Below, piece after piece: positions 55,516-64,000 of a stretch of DNA of 64,000 nt. Within the stretch, counting starts at the first letter, position 1, and every line of letters starts with the position of its first letter. The position numbers were made by a program, and so were the translations under genes. Under the pieces are notes generated by a model, which made no database searches, had not been told where the DNA came from, and saw only the letters and a list, made by a program, of their open reading frames with translations. This DNA is from Morococcus cerebrosus (GTDB lineage: Bacteria > Pseudomonadota > Gammaproteobacteria > Burkholderiales > Neisseriaceae): the NCBI RefSeq assembly GCF_022749515.1, contig NZ_CP094242.1, forward strand, positions 62,001 to 126,000, in the 5' to 3' direction.

Positions 55516-55688
55516 TTTATTTCCTTGAAAGGGTTAAGAGCACACATTCAATCGCATAGAACTTGATAGGCTGCGCCTATTGTCAAGCACCCTTCGGCGA
55601 AAGTGGGCATAAGTTTTAAAAAATAGTGTGTTTCCGAAATGGAAAACTGACGGATTATAGCGGATAAGGGGTCGTCTGAAAAGGGATT

Positions 55689-55931
55689 TTATGCACTGCC
55701 GTCCTGTTTGCCGCCTTCTTGTCCGGATGCGAGGCGGCTTTGTTCGAATGCTTCCTTTTCCTGCTGCTTCATCAGGCGGTTGCGGCGGCGGATGGTGACG
55801 GTGAAAACGGTAAACGCGACGGGCAGGACTGCCCAAAAAACCAAATAAATCAAAGCGCGCGCGATGCTGGGCTGGGCGGCGGAATACATGACGGCGACGA
55901 AGAGGTAGCCGATAAGGACGATATGCCACAT
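55689..55931 (-). CDS. Small membrane protein, hypothetical
   Basis: The 80-residue product has two predicted membrane helices ('MWHIVLIGYLFVAVMYSAAQ' and 'LIYLVFWAVLPVAFTVFTVT') and a charged cytoplasmic tail ('RRRNRLMKQQEKEAFEQSRL'). It is divergent to the formyl-THF cyclo-ligase gene. I do not recognise a family. Confidence 0.7.
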   Translation of the reverse strand: MWHIVLIGYLFVAVMYSAAQPSIARALIYLVFWAVLPVAFTVFTVTIRRRNRLMKQQEKEAFEQSRLASGQEGGKQDGSA

Positions 55932-55996
55932 GGCGGAATCCTGTTTTGATGTTAACGGAGCGTTTATAATCGCCGTATTCTACAACAACACTCAAA

Positions 55997-56008
55997 AGGT
56001 CGTCTGAA
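55997..56008 (+). promoter_or_regulatory. DUS serving as ribosome-binding region
   Basis: AGGTCGTCTGAA ends at 56008 and the ATG of the next gene begins at 56009. AAAAGG at its 5' edge is the only SD-like sequence, at normal spacing. Confidence 0.6.
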
Positions 56009-56599
56009 ATGAGGAATGAGGAAAAACACGCCCTGCGCCGAGAATTGCGCCGCGCCCGCGCGCAGATGGGGCATCAAGGGCGGCTGGCGGCGGGGCAAAC
56101 GGTTAACCGCCTGCTCAAACGTTATATCAAGAAGGGGCAGAAGATCGGCGTGTATTGGCCGATGGGCAGCGAGCTGCGGCTGGACGGCTTTGTCCGAGCG
56201 GCGCAAAAACGCGGCGCCAAACTCTATCTGCCTTATATCGAACCGCGTTCGCGGCGGATGTGGTTCACGCCCTATCCTGCCGACGGAGTGAAACAAGAAC
56301 GCAAACGAGGCAGGGCGAAGCTGCATGTGCCGCAGTTTACGGGACGCAAAATCCGCGTACACGGTTTATCGATATTGTTTGTCCCGATTGTCGGCATGGA
56401 CCGCGAAGGCTACCGCTTGGGGCAGGCTGGCGGCTATTACGACGCGACGCTCGCGGCGATGAAATACCGTTTACAGGCAAAAACCATAGGCGTAGGCTTC
56501 GCTTGTCAACTGGTTGACACGCTGCCGCGCGAACCGCACGACCTGCCGCTGGACGGGTTTGTATCGGAGTCGGGCGTGCTGGTGTTCAAACATCATTAA
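56009..56599 (+). CDS. ygfA: 5-formyltetrahydrofolate cyclo-ligase
   Basis: Converts 5-formyl-THF to 5,10-methenyl-THF with ATP. The 196-residue protein has 'RNEEKHALRRELRRARAQMG' at the N-terminus, 'IGVYWPMGSELRLDGFVRAA' and the family signature 'LGQAGGYYDATLA' near residues 140-155. The start codon abuts a DUS. Confidence 0.9.
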   Translation: MRNEEKHALRRELRRARAQMGHQGRLAAGQTVNRLLKRYIKKGQKIGVYWPMGSELRLDGFVRAAQKRGAKLYLPYIEPRSRRMWFTPYPADGVKQERKRGRAKLHVPQFTGRKIRVHGLSILFVPIVGMDREGYRLGQAGGYYDATLAAMKYRLQAKTIGVGFACQLVDTLPREPHDLPLDGFVSESGVLVFKHH

Positions 56600-56608
56600 T
56601 CAATAGCT

Positions 56609-56663
56609 TTCAGACGACCTCAAAGATGCCGTCCGTTAAGACACTATACAAAGGTCGTCTGAA
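56609..56663. terminator. Inverted DUS pair
   Basis: TTCAGACGACCT (56609-56620) and AGGTCGTCTGAA (56652-56663), between the cyclo-ligase and GNAT genes. Confidence 0.75.
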
Positions 56664-56694
56664 AACTCAAATCTTCAAATACAAAGGAAACCCC

Positions 56695-57282
56695 ATGGCT
56701 GATTTTTCATCTGTTCCCGTTTTGTCCTTCGACCGCGTCCGTCTCGAACCTTTGACAGCGGCACACGAAGCCGGTTTGCGCGAAGCAGTTTGCGACGGCG
56801 AAGTTTGGAAGCTGAACGTAACCAGCGCACCCGAACCCGACCAAGTGGCGGACTACATCCGCACCGCCACGCAAACCCGCCTCGCCTTTGCCGTCATCGA
56901 CGAAGACACGGGCAAAATCGTCGGCTCGACCTCACTTTACCACATCGACCCCACCATCCCCCGCCTCTACATCGGTTTCACATGGTACGCCCTGTCGGCA
57001 CGGCGCACGCGCATCAATACCGCCTGCAAAATCATGTTGCTCGACTACGTCTTTGACACTTTAAACTGCCGCTGCGCCTGTTGGCAGACCGACAACCTCA
57101 ACACCGCCTCCCAACGCGCCATCGAACGCCTGGGCGCACACCAAGACGGTATCTTGCGCTGCCACAAATTGCGGAAAGACGGCAGCGTGCGCGATACGGT
57201 GGAATACAGCCTGCTGCGCGAAGAATGGCCGCAGGCAAGGGTAAAACTGCTCGAAAAAGCGGCAGCTTATGACGCGTCCTGA
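56695..57282 (+). CDS. GNAT N-acetyltransferase, RimJ/RimL type
   Basis: The 195-residue protein starts 'MADFSSVPVLSFDRVRLEPL' with AAAGGAAA upstream; a start at 56626 reads through the DUS and is rejected. The GNAT fold is shown by 'AFAVIDEDTGKIVGSTSLYH', 'IGFTWYALSARRTRINTACK' and 'RCACWQTDNLNTASQRAIER', as in acetyltransferases acting on protein N-termini or small molecules. The substrate is unknown. Confidence 0.88.
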   Translation: MADFSSVPVLSFDRVRLEPLTAAHEAGLREAVCDGEVWKLNVTSAPEPDQVADYIRTATQTRLAFAVIDEDTGKIVGSTSLYHIDPTIPRLYIGFTWYALSARRTRINTACKIMLLDYVFDTLNCRCACWQTDNLNTASQRAIERLGAHQDGILRCHKLRKDGSVRDTVEYSLLREEWPQARVKLLEKAAAYDAS

Positions 57283-57657
57283 AAAAACGTTTTCTTCTTC
57301 ATTTTTTCATCAAAACACGTCCATCTTGCTGACAATCTGAAGTCTTTAAGAAGTGAATGAAATCAGGCTCACCCCCGCCAAACACCTGATAAATAAAGGT
57401 CGTCTGAATGTTTCAGACGACCTTTTCAAACTGCGTTTATGTAAATCCAAACAGAAAATCTTTGCAATTCTCAGAAAAATCCACTAAATTCTCAATAACA
57501 TATTATGAACGGTTTAACATCGGTTCAAAACGTAAAACCCGCGCGCAATCTTCCACGCCAAAAACACCGCGCCAGCAGGTTTTACCGCCGAAACAGGCGT
57601 TCGTAATACAACGGATAATCATAAAGGCAGGATATGCCTGTTTCTAGGAGTACAACC
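57283..57657. terminator. Intergenic region upstream of mqo, with a DUS pair
   Basis: AGGTCGTCTGAA (57397-57408) and TTCAGACGACCT (57412-57423) form a tight hairpin. The remaining ~230 bases must contain the mqo promoter, but I see no convincing -35/-10 pair. Confidence 0.6.
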
Positions 57658-59133
57658 ATGGCTGAAGCAACAGATGTTGTCTTGGTGGGTGGAGGCATTA
57701 TGAGCGCGACTTTGGGCGTTTTGCTCAAAGAACTCGAACCGTCTTGGGAAATCACCCTTATCGAACGCTTGGAAGACGTAGCGTTGGAATCGTCAAACGC
57801 TTGGAACAACGCCGGCACAGGGCATTCCGCGTTATGCGAGCTCAATTACGCCCCGCTCGGCGCAGACGGCACCATCGACCCGACCCGCGCCCTCAATATT
57901 GCCGAACAATTCCACATCAGCCGCCAGTTCTGGTCATCGCTTGTCGAAGAAGGCAAAATCACCGACAACTCCTTCATCCATACCGTCCCGCATATGTCGC
58001 TGGTCATGAACACCGACCATTGCGACTATCTGCAAAAACGTTTCGACGCCTTCAAATCCCAAAAACTCTTCGAACGGATGGAATTCTCCACCGACCGCGC
58101 CAAAATCGCCGAATGGGCGCCGCTGGTCATCAACGGTCGTAAAGAAGGACAACCCGTCGCCGCCAACTACTCCGCCGAAGGCACAGACGTCGATTTCGGC
58201 AGCCTGACCCGCCAAATGGTGCAATACCTGCGCGAAAAAGGCGTCAAAACCGAGTTCAACCGCCACGTTGACGACATCAAACGAGAATCCGACGGCGCAT
58301 GGGTGCTCAAAACCAGTGACACCCGCAACCCTGACGGACAGCTCACTCTCCGCACCCGCTTCCTCTTCCTCGGCGCAGGCGGCGGCGCACTGACCCTGCT
58401 GCAAAAATCCGGCATCCCCGAAGGCAAAGGTTACGGCGGCTTCCCCGTTTCCGGACTGTTCTTCCGCAACAGCAACCCCGAAACCGCCGCGCAGCACAAC
58501 GCCAAAGTGTACGGACAAGCCTCCGTCGGCGCGCCGCCCATGTCCGTCCCGCACCTCGACACCCGCAACGTGGACGGCAAACGCCACCTCATGTTCGGCC
58601 CTTACGCAGGTTTCCGCTCCAACTTCCTCAAACAAGGCTCGCTCATGGATTTACCCCTGTCCATCCACTTGGACAACCTCTACCCCATGCTGCGCGCCGG
58701 CTGGGCAAATATGCCCCTGACCAAATACCTCTTGGGCGAATTGCGCAAAACCAAAGAAGAACGCTTCGCCTCCCTGCTGGAATACTACCCCGAAGCAAAC
58801 CCTGACGACTGGGAACTCATCACCGCAGGTCAACGCGTTCAAATCATCAAAAAAGACTCCGAAAAAGGCGGCGTCCTCCAATTCGGCACCGAAATCGTCG
58901 CCCACGCCGACGGCTCGCTCGCCGCACTCTTGGGCGCATCCCCCGGCGCATCAACCGCCGTACCTTTGATGATCAAGCTCATCCACCAATGCTTCCCAAG
59001 CCGCATTTCCTCATGGGAAGGTCGTCTGAAAGAGCTTGTTCCCGGCTTCGGCATCAAGCTCAACGACAACCCGCAGCTTGCCGAAGAAATCATCAGCCAC
59101 AACGCCAAAGTATTGGGTATCCATTATCAATGA
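57658..59133 (+). CDS. mqo: Malate:quinone oxidoreductase
   Basis: Membrane-associated FAD enzyme that oxidises malate to oxaloacetate and reduces quinone; it replaces or supplements NAD-dependent malate dehydrogenase. The start at 57658 has TAGGAG upstream. The 491-residue protein has FAD motif 'VVLVGGGIMSATLGVLLKEL', 'ESSNAWNNAGTGHSALCELN' and the C-terminal 'GASPGASTAVPLMIKLI'. A DUS at 59019-59030 is read as 'EGRLKE'. Confidence 0.96.
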   Translation: MAEATDVVLVGGGIMSATLGVLLKELEPSWEITLIERLEDVALESSNAWNNAGTGHSALCELNYAPLGADGTIDPTRALNIAEQFHISRQFWSSLVEEGKITDNSFIHTVPHMSLVMNTDHCDYLQKRFDAFKSQKLFERMEFSTDRAKIAEWAPLVINGRKEGQPVAANYSAEGTDVDFGSLTRQMVQYLREKGVKTEFNRHVDDIKRESDGAWVLKTSDTRNPDGQLTLRTRFLFLGAGGGALTLLQKSGIPEGKGYGGFPVSGLFFRNSNPETAAQHNAKVYGQASVGAPPMSVPHLDTRNVDGKRHLMFGPYAGFRSNFLKQGSLMDLPLSIHLDNLYPMLRAGWANMPLTKYLLGELRKTKEERFASLLEYYPEANPDDWELITAGQRVQIIKKDSEKGGVLQFGTEIVAHADGSLAALLGASPGASTAVPLMIKLIHQCFPSRISSWEGRLKELVPGFGIKLNDNPQLAEEIISHNAKVLGIHYQ

Positions 59134-59148
59134 TGGGAAAGTAATGAT

Positions 59149-59181
59149 GAAAACAGCGTATCCCTGAGATACGCTGTTTTC
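59149..59181. terminator. Terminator after mqo
   Basis: GAAAACAGCGTATC-CCTGA-GATACGCTGTTTTC, a 14-bp perfect stem 15 bp after the stop codon. Confidence 0.85.
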
Positions 59182-59281
59182 ATGTGTGGATAGAATGGAA
59201 ATGCCCATCGTTGGCAGTGCCAGCATAAAACCAATAAAGTCAGCTATACATGGCAAACCTGAACAAAAAGGCTCAGCCGTC

Positions 59282-59301
59282 ATTCCCATCTACGCGGGAA
59301 T
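59282..59301. repeat. dRS3 repeat
   Basis: ATTCCC-N8-GGGAAT palindrome in the mqo-amgK gap. The rest of 59182-59394 shows nothing assignable. Confidence 0.75.
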
Positions 59302-59394
59302 GAAGGTACCGATGTTTTGATTGTTGCCGGATCAAGCTTAAATTGGCACAGTGGACAAACCCGAATTCACATATATAAATATAAAGAATATAAA

Positions 59395-59434
59395 AGGTCG
59401 TCTGAAACCCCATTTCAGGATTTTCAGACGACCT
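59395..59434. terminator. Inverted DUS pair downstream of amgK
   Basis: AGGTCGTCTGAA (59395-59406) and TTCAGACGACCT (59423-59434). Confidence 0.75.
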
Positions 59435-59471
59435 CTTTCATCATCAAGAATGGCACAAAGCCATCTGCCTT

Positions 59472-60476
59472 TTAAAACGTAAACCCGGTTTCCAATTCAT
59501 CATCGCCGACCAGTTCGACCAACAGCGCATACAACGGAGCAAGCTCGGTGTAGCGGCGGGAGGTGCGGCGCAGGTAGTTGAGGAAACGCGGGATTTCGGG
59601 GCGGTATTTGTCTTTGCCGTCGCGGTAGTACAGGCGGGCGAAGATGCCGGCGACTTTCAGATGACGCTGTACGCCCATCCATTCAAACCAGCGGTAAAAC
59701 TCGTCAAACGCGGCGGGTACGGGCAATCCGGCGGCGCGGGCTTTTTCCCAGTAACGGATGACCAAGTCCAATACGAATTCTTCTTCCCATTCGATGAAGG
59801 CGTCGCGCAGGAGGGAAACCAAGTCGTAGGAAATCGGGCCGTAGAGTGCGTCTTGGAAATCGAGTACGCCGGGTCGGTCGGTTGTGAGCATGAGGTTGCG
59901 GACGATGAAGTCTCGGTGGACGTACACCTGCGGCTGGGCAAGCAGCGGCGGCAACAGAGTGTCTACGGTTTGCTGCCAAAGCTGGCGTTGTTTGAAGTTG
60001 AGTTCGCGTCCGAGTTCTTTGGCGACGAACCATTCGGGGAAAAGGTTGATTTCGCGCAGCATGATGTCGCGGTCGTACTCGGGCAATTCGCCCGCGCGGC
60101 TCGCTTTTTGCAGCTCGACCAGTTCGTCTATGGCTTCAAGCAACAGGACTTTGTGTGCATCCGTGCCTTGCTCTTGCTGCATGGCGGTCAGGAAAGTGGT
60201 GCTGCCCAAGTCGTTGAGCACCATAAATCCTTGCGCTTCGTCGACGTGCAATACTTGGGGAACGTTAAGCATATTGAAAAGTTTTTGCACTTTTAGGTAA
60301 GGAGCGACGCTCATTTTATCGGGCGGCGCGTCCATGCAGATGACGGTCTTGCCGTCGGCAAACGTAGCGCGGAAGTAGCGTCGGAAGTCGGCATCGGCGG
60401 CGGCGAAGCTTAATTCGAAGTTTTGTTCGGGATAGACGGCGTGAAGCCAATTTTGTAATTCGGTTTGTCGTTGCAT
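59472..60476 (-). CDS. amgK: Amino-sugar kinase AmgK (aminoglycoside phosphotransferase fold)
   Basis: The 334-residue protein belongs to the COG3178 kinase group. Its catalytic loop is 'VYVHRDFIVRNLMLT' and the metal-binding motif is 'VLDFQDALYGPISYD'. AmgK phosphorylates N-acetylmuramate/N-acetylglucosamine in peptidoglycan recycling; MurU, its usual partner, is not next to it here. It is divergent from lptD with 69 bp between them, as in many proteobacteria. Confidence 0.88.
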   Translation of the reverse strand: MQRQTELQNWLHAVYPEQNFELSFAAADADFRRYFRATFADGKTVICMDAPPDKMSVAPYLKVQKLFNMLNVPQVLHVDEAQGFMVLNDLGSTTFLTAMQQEQGTDAHKVLLLEAIDELVELQKASRAGELPEYDRDIMLREINLFPEWFVAKELGRELNFKQRQLWQQTVDTLLPPLLAQPQVYVHRDFIVRNLMLTTDRPGVLDFQDALYGPISYDLVSLLRDAFIEWEEEFVLDLVIRYWEKARAAGLPVPAAFDEFYRWFEWMGVQRHLKVAGIFARLYYRDGKDKYRPEIPRFLNYLRRTSRRYTELAPLYALLVELVGDDELETGFTF

Positions 60477-60545
60477 AGCGGTGTCGCGGATTTTCAGGTT
60501 AAAATAACCGCTATTCTAACTGGCAAACCGATTTAAGGGGCGATT

Positions 60546-62954
60546 TTGGCTCGTTTATTTTCACTCAAACCATTGGTTTTGGCGTTAAGCGTCGGCTTCG
60601 GCGCGGAAGGGGCATATGCGCAAAATGCATCTTTGCCGCAACCTGCCGATTACGAGCCGGTAAAGGCCACCCCGCCTGCGGTTCAAAGCGTGGAGAACCA
60701 TCGTCCGGCCGATCAGGACAAATTGTCCTTAGGCGATACCTGCCTGTTTTGCCAGCATCAGGCTTCCGAAGCAAACAAGCAACCTGAAATCAAACGCAGT
60801 GGCGAAGAAGCCCTGCCGCAGGATTACACCCGCGTGATTGCGGATAGGGTTGCCGGACAGTCGAAAGTCGCTGTCCGCGCCGAAGGCGATGTCATCATCG
60901 AACGCAATCAGGAAGTGTTGAACGCCGATTGGGCGGATTATGACCAAACCAGTGATACCGTCAGGGCGGGCGACCGCTTTAAGCTGTATCAAGACGGCTC
61001 AACCGTCAGCGGCGATACTTTGGTGTACAACCTGAAAGACAATACCGGCTCGAGCGAATATGTCCGCGTCGATGCCGAAAAAGACGGCCGCCACCTCCAA
61101 AGCGTCAGCGAAAAGGCGGAAATGAAAGGCAAAGGGCTGTACAAGCTCATCAATACCAAATTCAATACCTGCTCGCCCGGCGATGCAAGCTGGTACATCA
61201 AAGCGAAAAGCATCGAAACCGATCAGGAAACGGGTATAGGCGTGGCAAAAGACGCGTCGCTGGTGTTCGGCGGCGTTCCCGTGCTTTATACGCCTTGGGC
61301 GGATTTTCCGCTCAATGGCCATCGCAAGAGCGGTCTGTTGGTTCCGACGCTGGCAACCGGTTCGGACGGTTTGGAACTCGCCCTCCCTTATTACTTCAAC
61401 CTCGCCCCCAACTTGGACGCCACCTTCCGCCCCGGCATCATCAGCTCGCGCGGCGTGCAGCTTGGCGGACAGGTCCGCTATCTCGAGCCGAAATTTAACG
61501 GCGTCATTGACGGCGATTGGATGCCGCACGATAAAAAACGCCACGAAAACAACCGCTATCAAATCAAGTTTGACCACAACCACCAACTGACCGACAAACT
61601 CAGCGGCGGCATCAACTTTAATCAGGTTTCAGACGACAATTACTACCGCGACTTCTACGGACGCGAGGACATTGCCAGCAACGTCAACCTCAACCGCCAA
61701 CTGTGGCTGAACTACGGCGACAATATCTGGGGCGGCTCTTTTGACGGTGCGTTGAACGTACAGAAATACCAAACCCTTGCCAACCAAAACGGTTACAAAG
61801 ACGAACCTTACGCCATCATGCCGCGTCTGACCGGACGTTGGCAGAAAACCATAGGCAAGGCGAATATCAACGTATTCAGCCAGTTCACCCGTTTCGTCCA
61901 CGACAGCAAACAAGACGGCAGCCGTACCGTGCTGTATCCCAGCGTCCGTTGGGATTTCAACAACCAATGGGGCTATATCCGTCCGAAAATCGGCGTACAC
62001 GCGACTTATTACGACTTAGGCTCGTTCGGCAACCAATCCAGCCGCCGCGTCAGCCGCGTATTGCCGATATTCAACGTCGATACCGGCATGACCTTCGAGC
62101 GCAACGCCAATGTGTTCGGCAAAGCCTATCTTCAAACCCTCGAACCGCGCCTGTTCTACAACTACATCCCGACCAAGTCCCAAAACGACTTACCCAATTT
62201 CGACACCTCGGAAAACAGCTTCTCTTACAACCAGCTTTTCCGTGAAAACCTGTACGTCGGCAACGACCGCATCAACTCCGCCAACAGCCTGACCGCCGCC
62301 GCGCAAACCCGATTCCTCAATCCGAACAACGGTGCCGAGCTGTTCCGTGCCGGCATCGGACAGAAGTTTTATTTCAAAAACGACAACGTATTGCTGGACG
62401 GCAGCGTCGGCCGTTATGAACGCAGCCAATCCGACTGGGTCGGCTTCGCGCACGGCAAACTGAGCGACAGCATCCATGCCGGCTTCGATATCCACTACAA
62501 CCAAAACGAAAGCCGCGCCGAAAGCTACGCCGCGACCGTCCGCTACAATCCCGAGCCGGGCAAAGTATTGAGTGCACGTTACAAATACGGCCGCAACGAA
62601 CGCATTTACCTGCAATCGGACGGCAACTATTTCTACGACAAAATCCGCCAAATCGATTTGGCGGCGCAATGGCCCATCCGTAAAAACCTTTACGCCGTCG
62701 CACGTTACAACTACGAAATCCAAGCCAAGAAACCGCTTGAAATCTTGGTTGGCGCGGAATACAAAAGCGATTGCGGCTGCTGGAGTGCGAGCCTCGTCGG
62801 ACAACGCTACGTGACCGGCGAAAACAGCCGCAAAAACGCCGTATTCTTCAATCTCCAACTCAAAGACCTGAGCAATCTCGGCAACAATCCATTTGAAAAA
62901 CTGCGCTTGGCCATTCCTGGCTACAGCAAAACCAACGAGGTAGTTACCCCATGA
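60546..62954 (+). CDS. lptD: LPS-assembly protein LptD
   Basis: Outer-membrane barrel that inserts lipooligosaccharide. It starts with TTG after AAGGGG and has a signal peptide ('LKPLVLALSVGFGAEGAYAQ'). The 802-residue protein has the periplasmic OstA-type N-domain ('VAVRAEGDVIIERNQEVLNA') and a long C-terminal barrel. Cysteines C66/C69 near the N-terminus and C743/C745 near the end ('DCGCW') fit the disulfide pattern that activates LptD. The SurA-like gene overlaps its last 4 bases. Confidence 0.96.
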   Translation: MARLFSLKPLVLALSVGFGAEGAYAQNASLPQPADYEPVKATPPAVQSVENHRPADQDKLSLGDTCLFCQHQASEANKQPEIKRSGEEALPQDYTRVIADRVAGQSKVAVRAEGDVIIERNQEVLNADWADYDQTSDTVRAGDRFKLYQDGSTVSGDTLVYNLKDNTGSSEYVRVDAEKDGRHLQSVSEKAEMKGKGLYKLINTKFNTCSPGDASWYIKAKSIETDQETGIGVAKDASLVFGGVPVLYTPWADFPLNGHRKSGLLVPTLATGSDGLELALPYYFNLAPNLDATFRPGIISSRGVQLGGQVRYLEPKFNGVIDGDWMPHDKKRHENNRYQIKFDHNHQLTDKLSGGINFNQVSDDNYYRDFYGREDIASNVNLNRQLWLNYGDNIWGGSFDGALNVQKYQTLANQNGYKDEPYAIMPRLTGRWQKTIGKANINVFSQFTRFVHDSKQDGSRTVLYPSVRWDFNNQWGYIRPKIGVHATYYDLGSFGNQSSRRVSRVLPIFNVDTGMTFERNANVFGKAYLQTLEPRLFYNYIPTKSQNDLPNFDTSENSFSYNQLFRENLYVGNDRINSANSLTAAAQTRFLNPNNGAELFRAGIGQKFYFKNDNVLLDGSVGRYERSQSDWVGFAHGKLSDSIHAGFDIHYNQNESRAESYAATVRYNPEPGKVLSARYKYGRNERIYLQSDGNYFYDKIRQIDLAAQWPIRKNLYAVARYNYEIQAKKPLEILVGAEYKSDCGCWSASLVGQRYVTGENSRKNAVFFNLQLKDLSNLGNNPFEKLRLAIPGYSKTNEVVTP

Positions 62955-63937
62955 ACGTCAAACCCCTGATTCTTGCCGCCGCACTCGGTCTGGCATTGAA
63001 CGCACACGCAGCCCCTAAGGCCAAAACAGTAAAAAAATCCGTCAAACCCGTCGCTGTTCAGACGACCGATACCGAAACCCGTTCTGACGGCGTACATCTG
63101 AGCGACGGCATTGCCGCCATCGCCGACAACGAAGTGATTACCCGCCGCCAACTGGCGCAGGCAGTCGAACGGGCGCGCCGAACCATCCCTAAAGGCACAC
63201 AAATCGGCGATAACGAATTGCGCGAACAAGTTCTGGCGCAACTCATCAACCAATCCCTGATTATCCAAGCGGGCAAACGAAAGAATATTCAAGCAGATAA
63301 CGCAGAAATCGAGGCGGTCATTGCCGCCAATCCTTCACTGAAAAACCCGTCTGCCTCTATCCGCCGTGAAATTGCGGACAGCATCATCGCAGAAAAAGTG
63401 CGCCAACAGGCAGTCATGCAGCACAGCCGCGTCAGCGATGCCGAAGTTGCACGCGCCATCGAACAGGCGAAACAGCAAGGCATCGCCCTGCCCGAAGGCG
63501 AGCCGCTGCGCCAATACAATGCGCAACACATTCTGATTAAGGCAGACAACGAAAACGCTGCGGCCGGCGCGGAAAGCACCATCCGCAAAATCTACGCACA
63601 AGCCCGCAGCGGCGCAGACTTCGCCGGTTTGGCGCGCCAATATTCGCAAGACGGCAGCGCGAGCAGCGGCGGTAATTTAGGCTGGTTCGCCGACGGCATG
63701 ATGGTTCCGCCGTTTGAAGAAGCCGTCCACAAACTCAAACCCGGCCAAGTCAGCCCACCCGTACGCACACAATTCGGCTGGCACATCATTAAGCTGAACG
63801 ATGTCCGTGACGCCGGCACGCCCGAAGAGCGCCAACGCAACGCCGTACGCCAATATCTGTCGCGCAAAAAAGCCGAACAGGCGGAAATCAACCTGCTGCG
63901 CGAACTGCATGAAGGTGCGCACATCGACATACGCTAA
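62951..63937 (+). CDS. surA: SurA-like periplasmic peptidyl-prolyl isomerase
   Basis: The 328-residue protein has a signal peptide ('LILAAALGLALNAHAAP'), a SurA N-terminal chaperone domain ('GIAAIADNEVITRRQLAQAV', 'QVLAQLINQSLIIQAGK') and one parvulin domain ('QYNAQHILIKADNENAAAGA', 'SASSGGNLGWFADGMMVPPF'). E. coli SurA has two parvulin domains, so this is the shorter neisserial form. It chaperones outer-membrane proteins; coupling to lptD (ATGA overlap) is the classical arrangement. Start of the gene has a partial DUS read as 'VQTTDT'. Confidence 0.93.
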   Translation: MNVKPLILAAALGLALNAHAAPKAKTVKKSVKPVAVQTTDTETRSDGVHLSDGIAAIADNEVITRRQLAQAVERARRTIPKGTQIGDNELREQVLAQLINQSLIIQAGKRKNIQADNAEIEAVIAANPSLKNPSASIRREIADSIIAEKVRQQAVMQHSRVSDAEVARAIEQAKQQGIALPEGEPLRQYNAQHILIKADNENAAAGAESTIRKIYAQARSGADFAGLARQYSQDGSASSGGNLGWFADGMMVPPFEEAVHKLKPGQVSPPVRTQFGWHIIKLNDVRDAGTPEERQRNAVRQYLSRKKAEQAEINLLRELHEGAHIDIR

Positions 63938-63948
63938 GGCGGATGCAG

Positions 63949-63977
63949 ACGTCGTCTGAAAGTTTTTCAGACGACGT
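63949..63977. terminator. Inverted DUS pair after surA
   Basis: ACGTCGTCTGAA and TTCAGACGACGT form a perfect 12-bp stem with a short loop and following T-run. The arms carry AC in place of AG at the DUS 5' end. Confidence 0.85.
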
Positions 63978-64000
63978 TTTGTTTTGCAGTAAGCGGCATC

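Overview
The window comes from a commensal Neisseria of the mucosa/sicca group. The evidence is dozens of copies of the 12-mer AGGTCGTCTGAA, the 'mucosa' dialect of the DNA uptake sequence (DUS), mostly as inverted pairs that double as terminators. Correia (CREE) and dRS3 repeats, IS1655 and IS1106-like elements, and the neisserial gene order fmt-rsmB-DUF4390-ntrY-ntrX-dprA-smg-topA agree with this. Gene density is high and most genes are housekeeping genes.

Layout: 1-11.6 kb holds the fmt 3' end, a macrodomain protein, a PepSY protein, rsmB, a DUF4390 protein, the NtrY/NtrX two-component pair, dprA, smg and topA. IS1655 copy 1 (11667-12746) follows. 12.7-33.1 kb is the transcription/translation block: rsmD, a ferredoxin, tRNA-Tyr/Gly/Thr, tuf, tRNA-Trp, secE, nusG, rplKAJL, rpoBC, rpsL, rpsG, fusA, a second tuf and rpsJ. 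The block ends at a terminator after rpsJ, and rplC does not follow. 33.4-43.2 kb is a scarred accessory stretch: an IS1106-like element inside a decayed secreted-protein gene, ubiG, a DUF/thioesterase/TlpA operon, a frameshifted TonB-dependent receptor with a Fur box, coaD, a BI-1 family protein, IS1655 copy 2 (inverted relative to copy 1) and a CREE. 43.2-46.2 kb holds pyrE, a zinc-ribbon membrane protein, argA and tRNA-Thr(CGT). 46.2-50.3 kb is an accessory island: a KAP P-loop NTPase, AT-rich DNA, a foreign copy of the mnmG 3' end and a tandem-repeat Sel1 protein. 50.3-64 kb returns to core genes: mnmG, pyrH, tsf, rpsB, a formyl-THF cyclo-ligase, a GNAT enzyme, mqo, amgK, lptD and a SurA-like isomerase.

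The most notable signals are these. (1) Both IS1655 copies (each exactly 1080 bp) sit at the same bond and in the same orientation inside an AGGTCGTCTGAA, with a 3-bp GAC/GTC duplication. (2) The 46.2-50.3 kb island has no mucosa-dialect DUS but carries other Neisseriaceae dialects, including AGGCTGCCTGAA exactly where a second, diverged mnmG tail begins; this suggests intergeneric transformation that delivered the Sel1 gene. (3) NtrX has lost its Walker A and GAFTGA motifs. (4) The str operon and the rest of the S10 operon are uncoupled. (5) Two secreted or outer-membrane protein genes are broken. All identifications are from reading the sequence; no searches were run.
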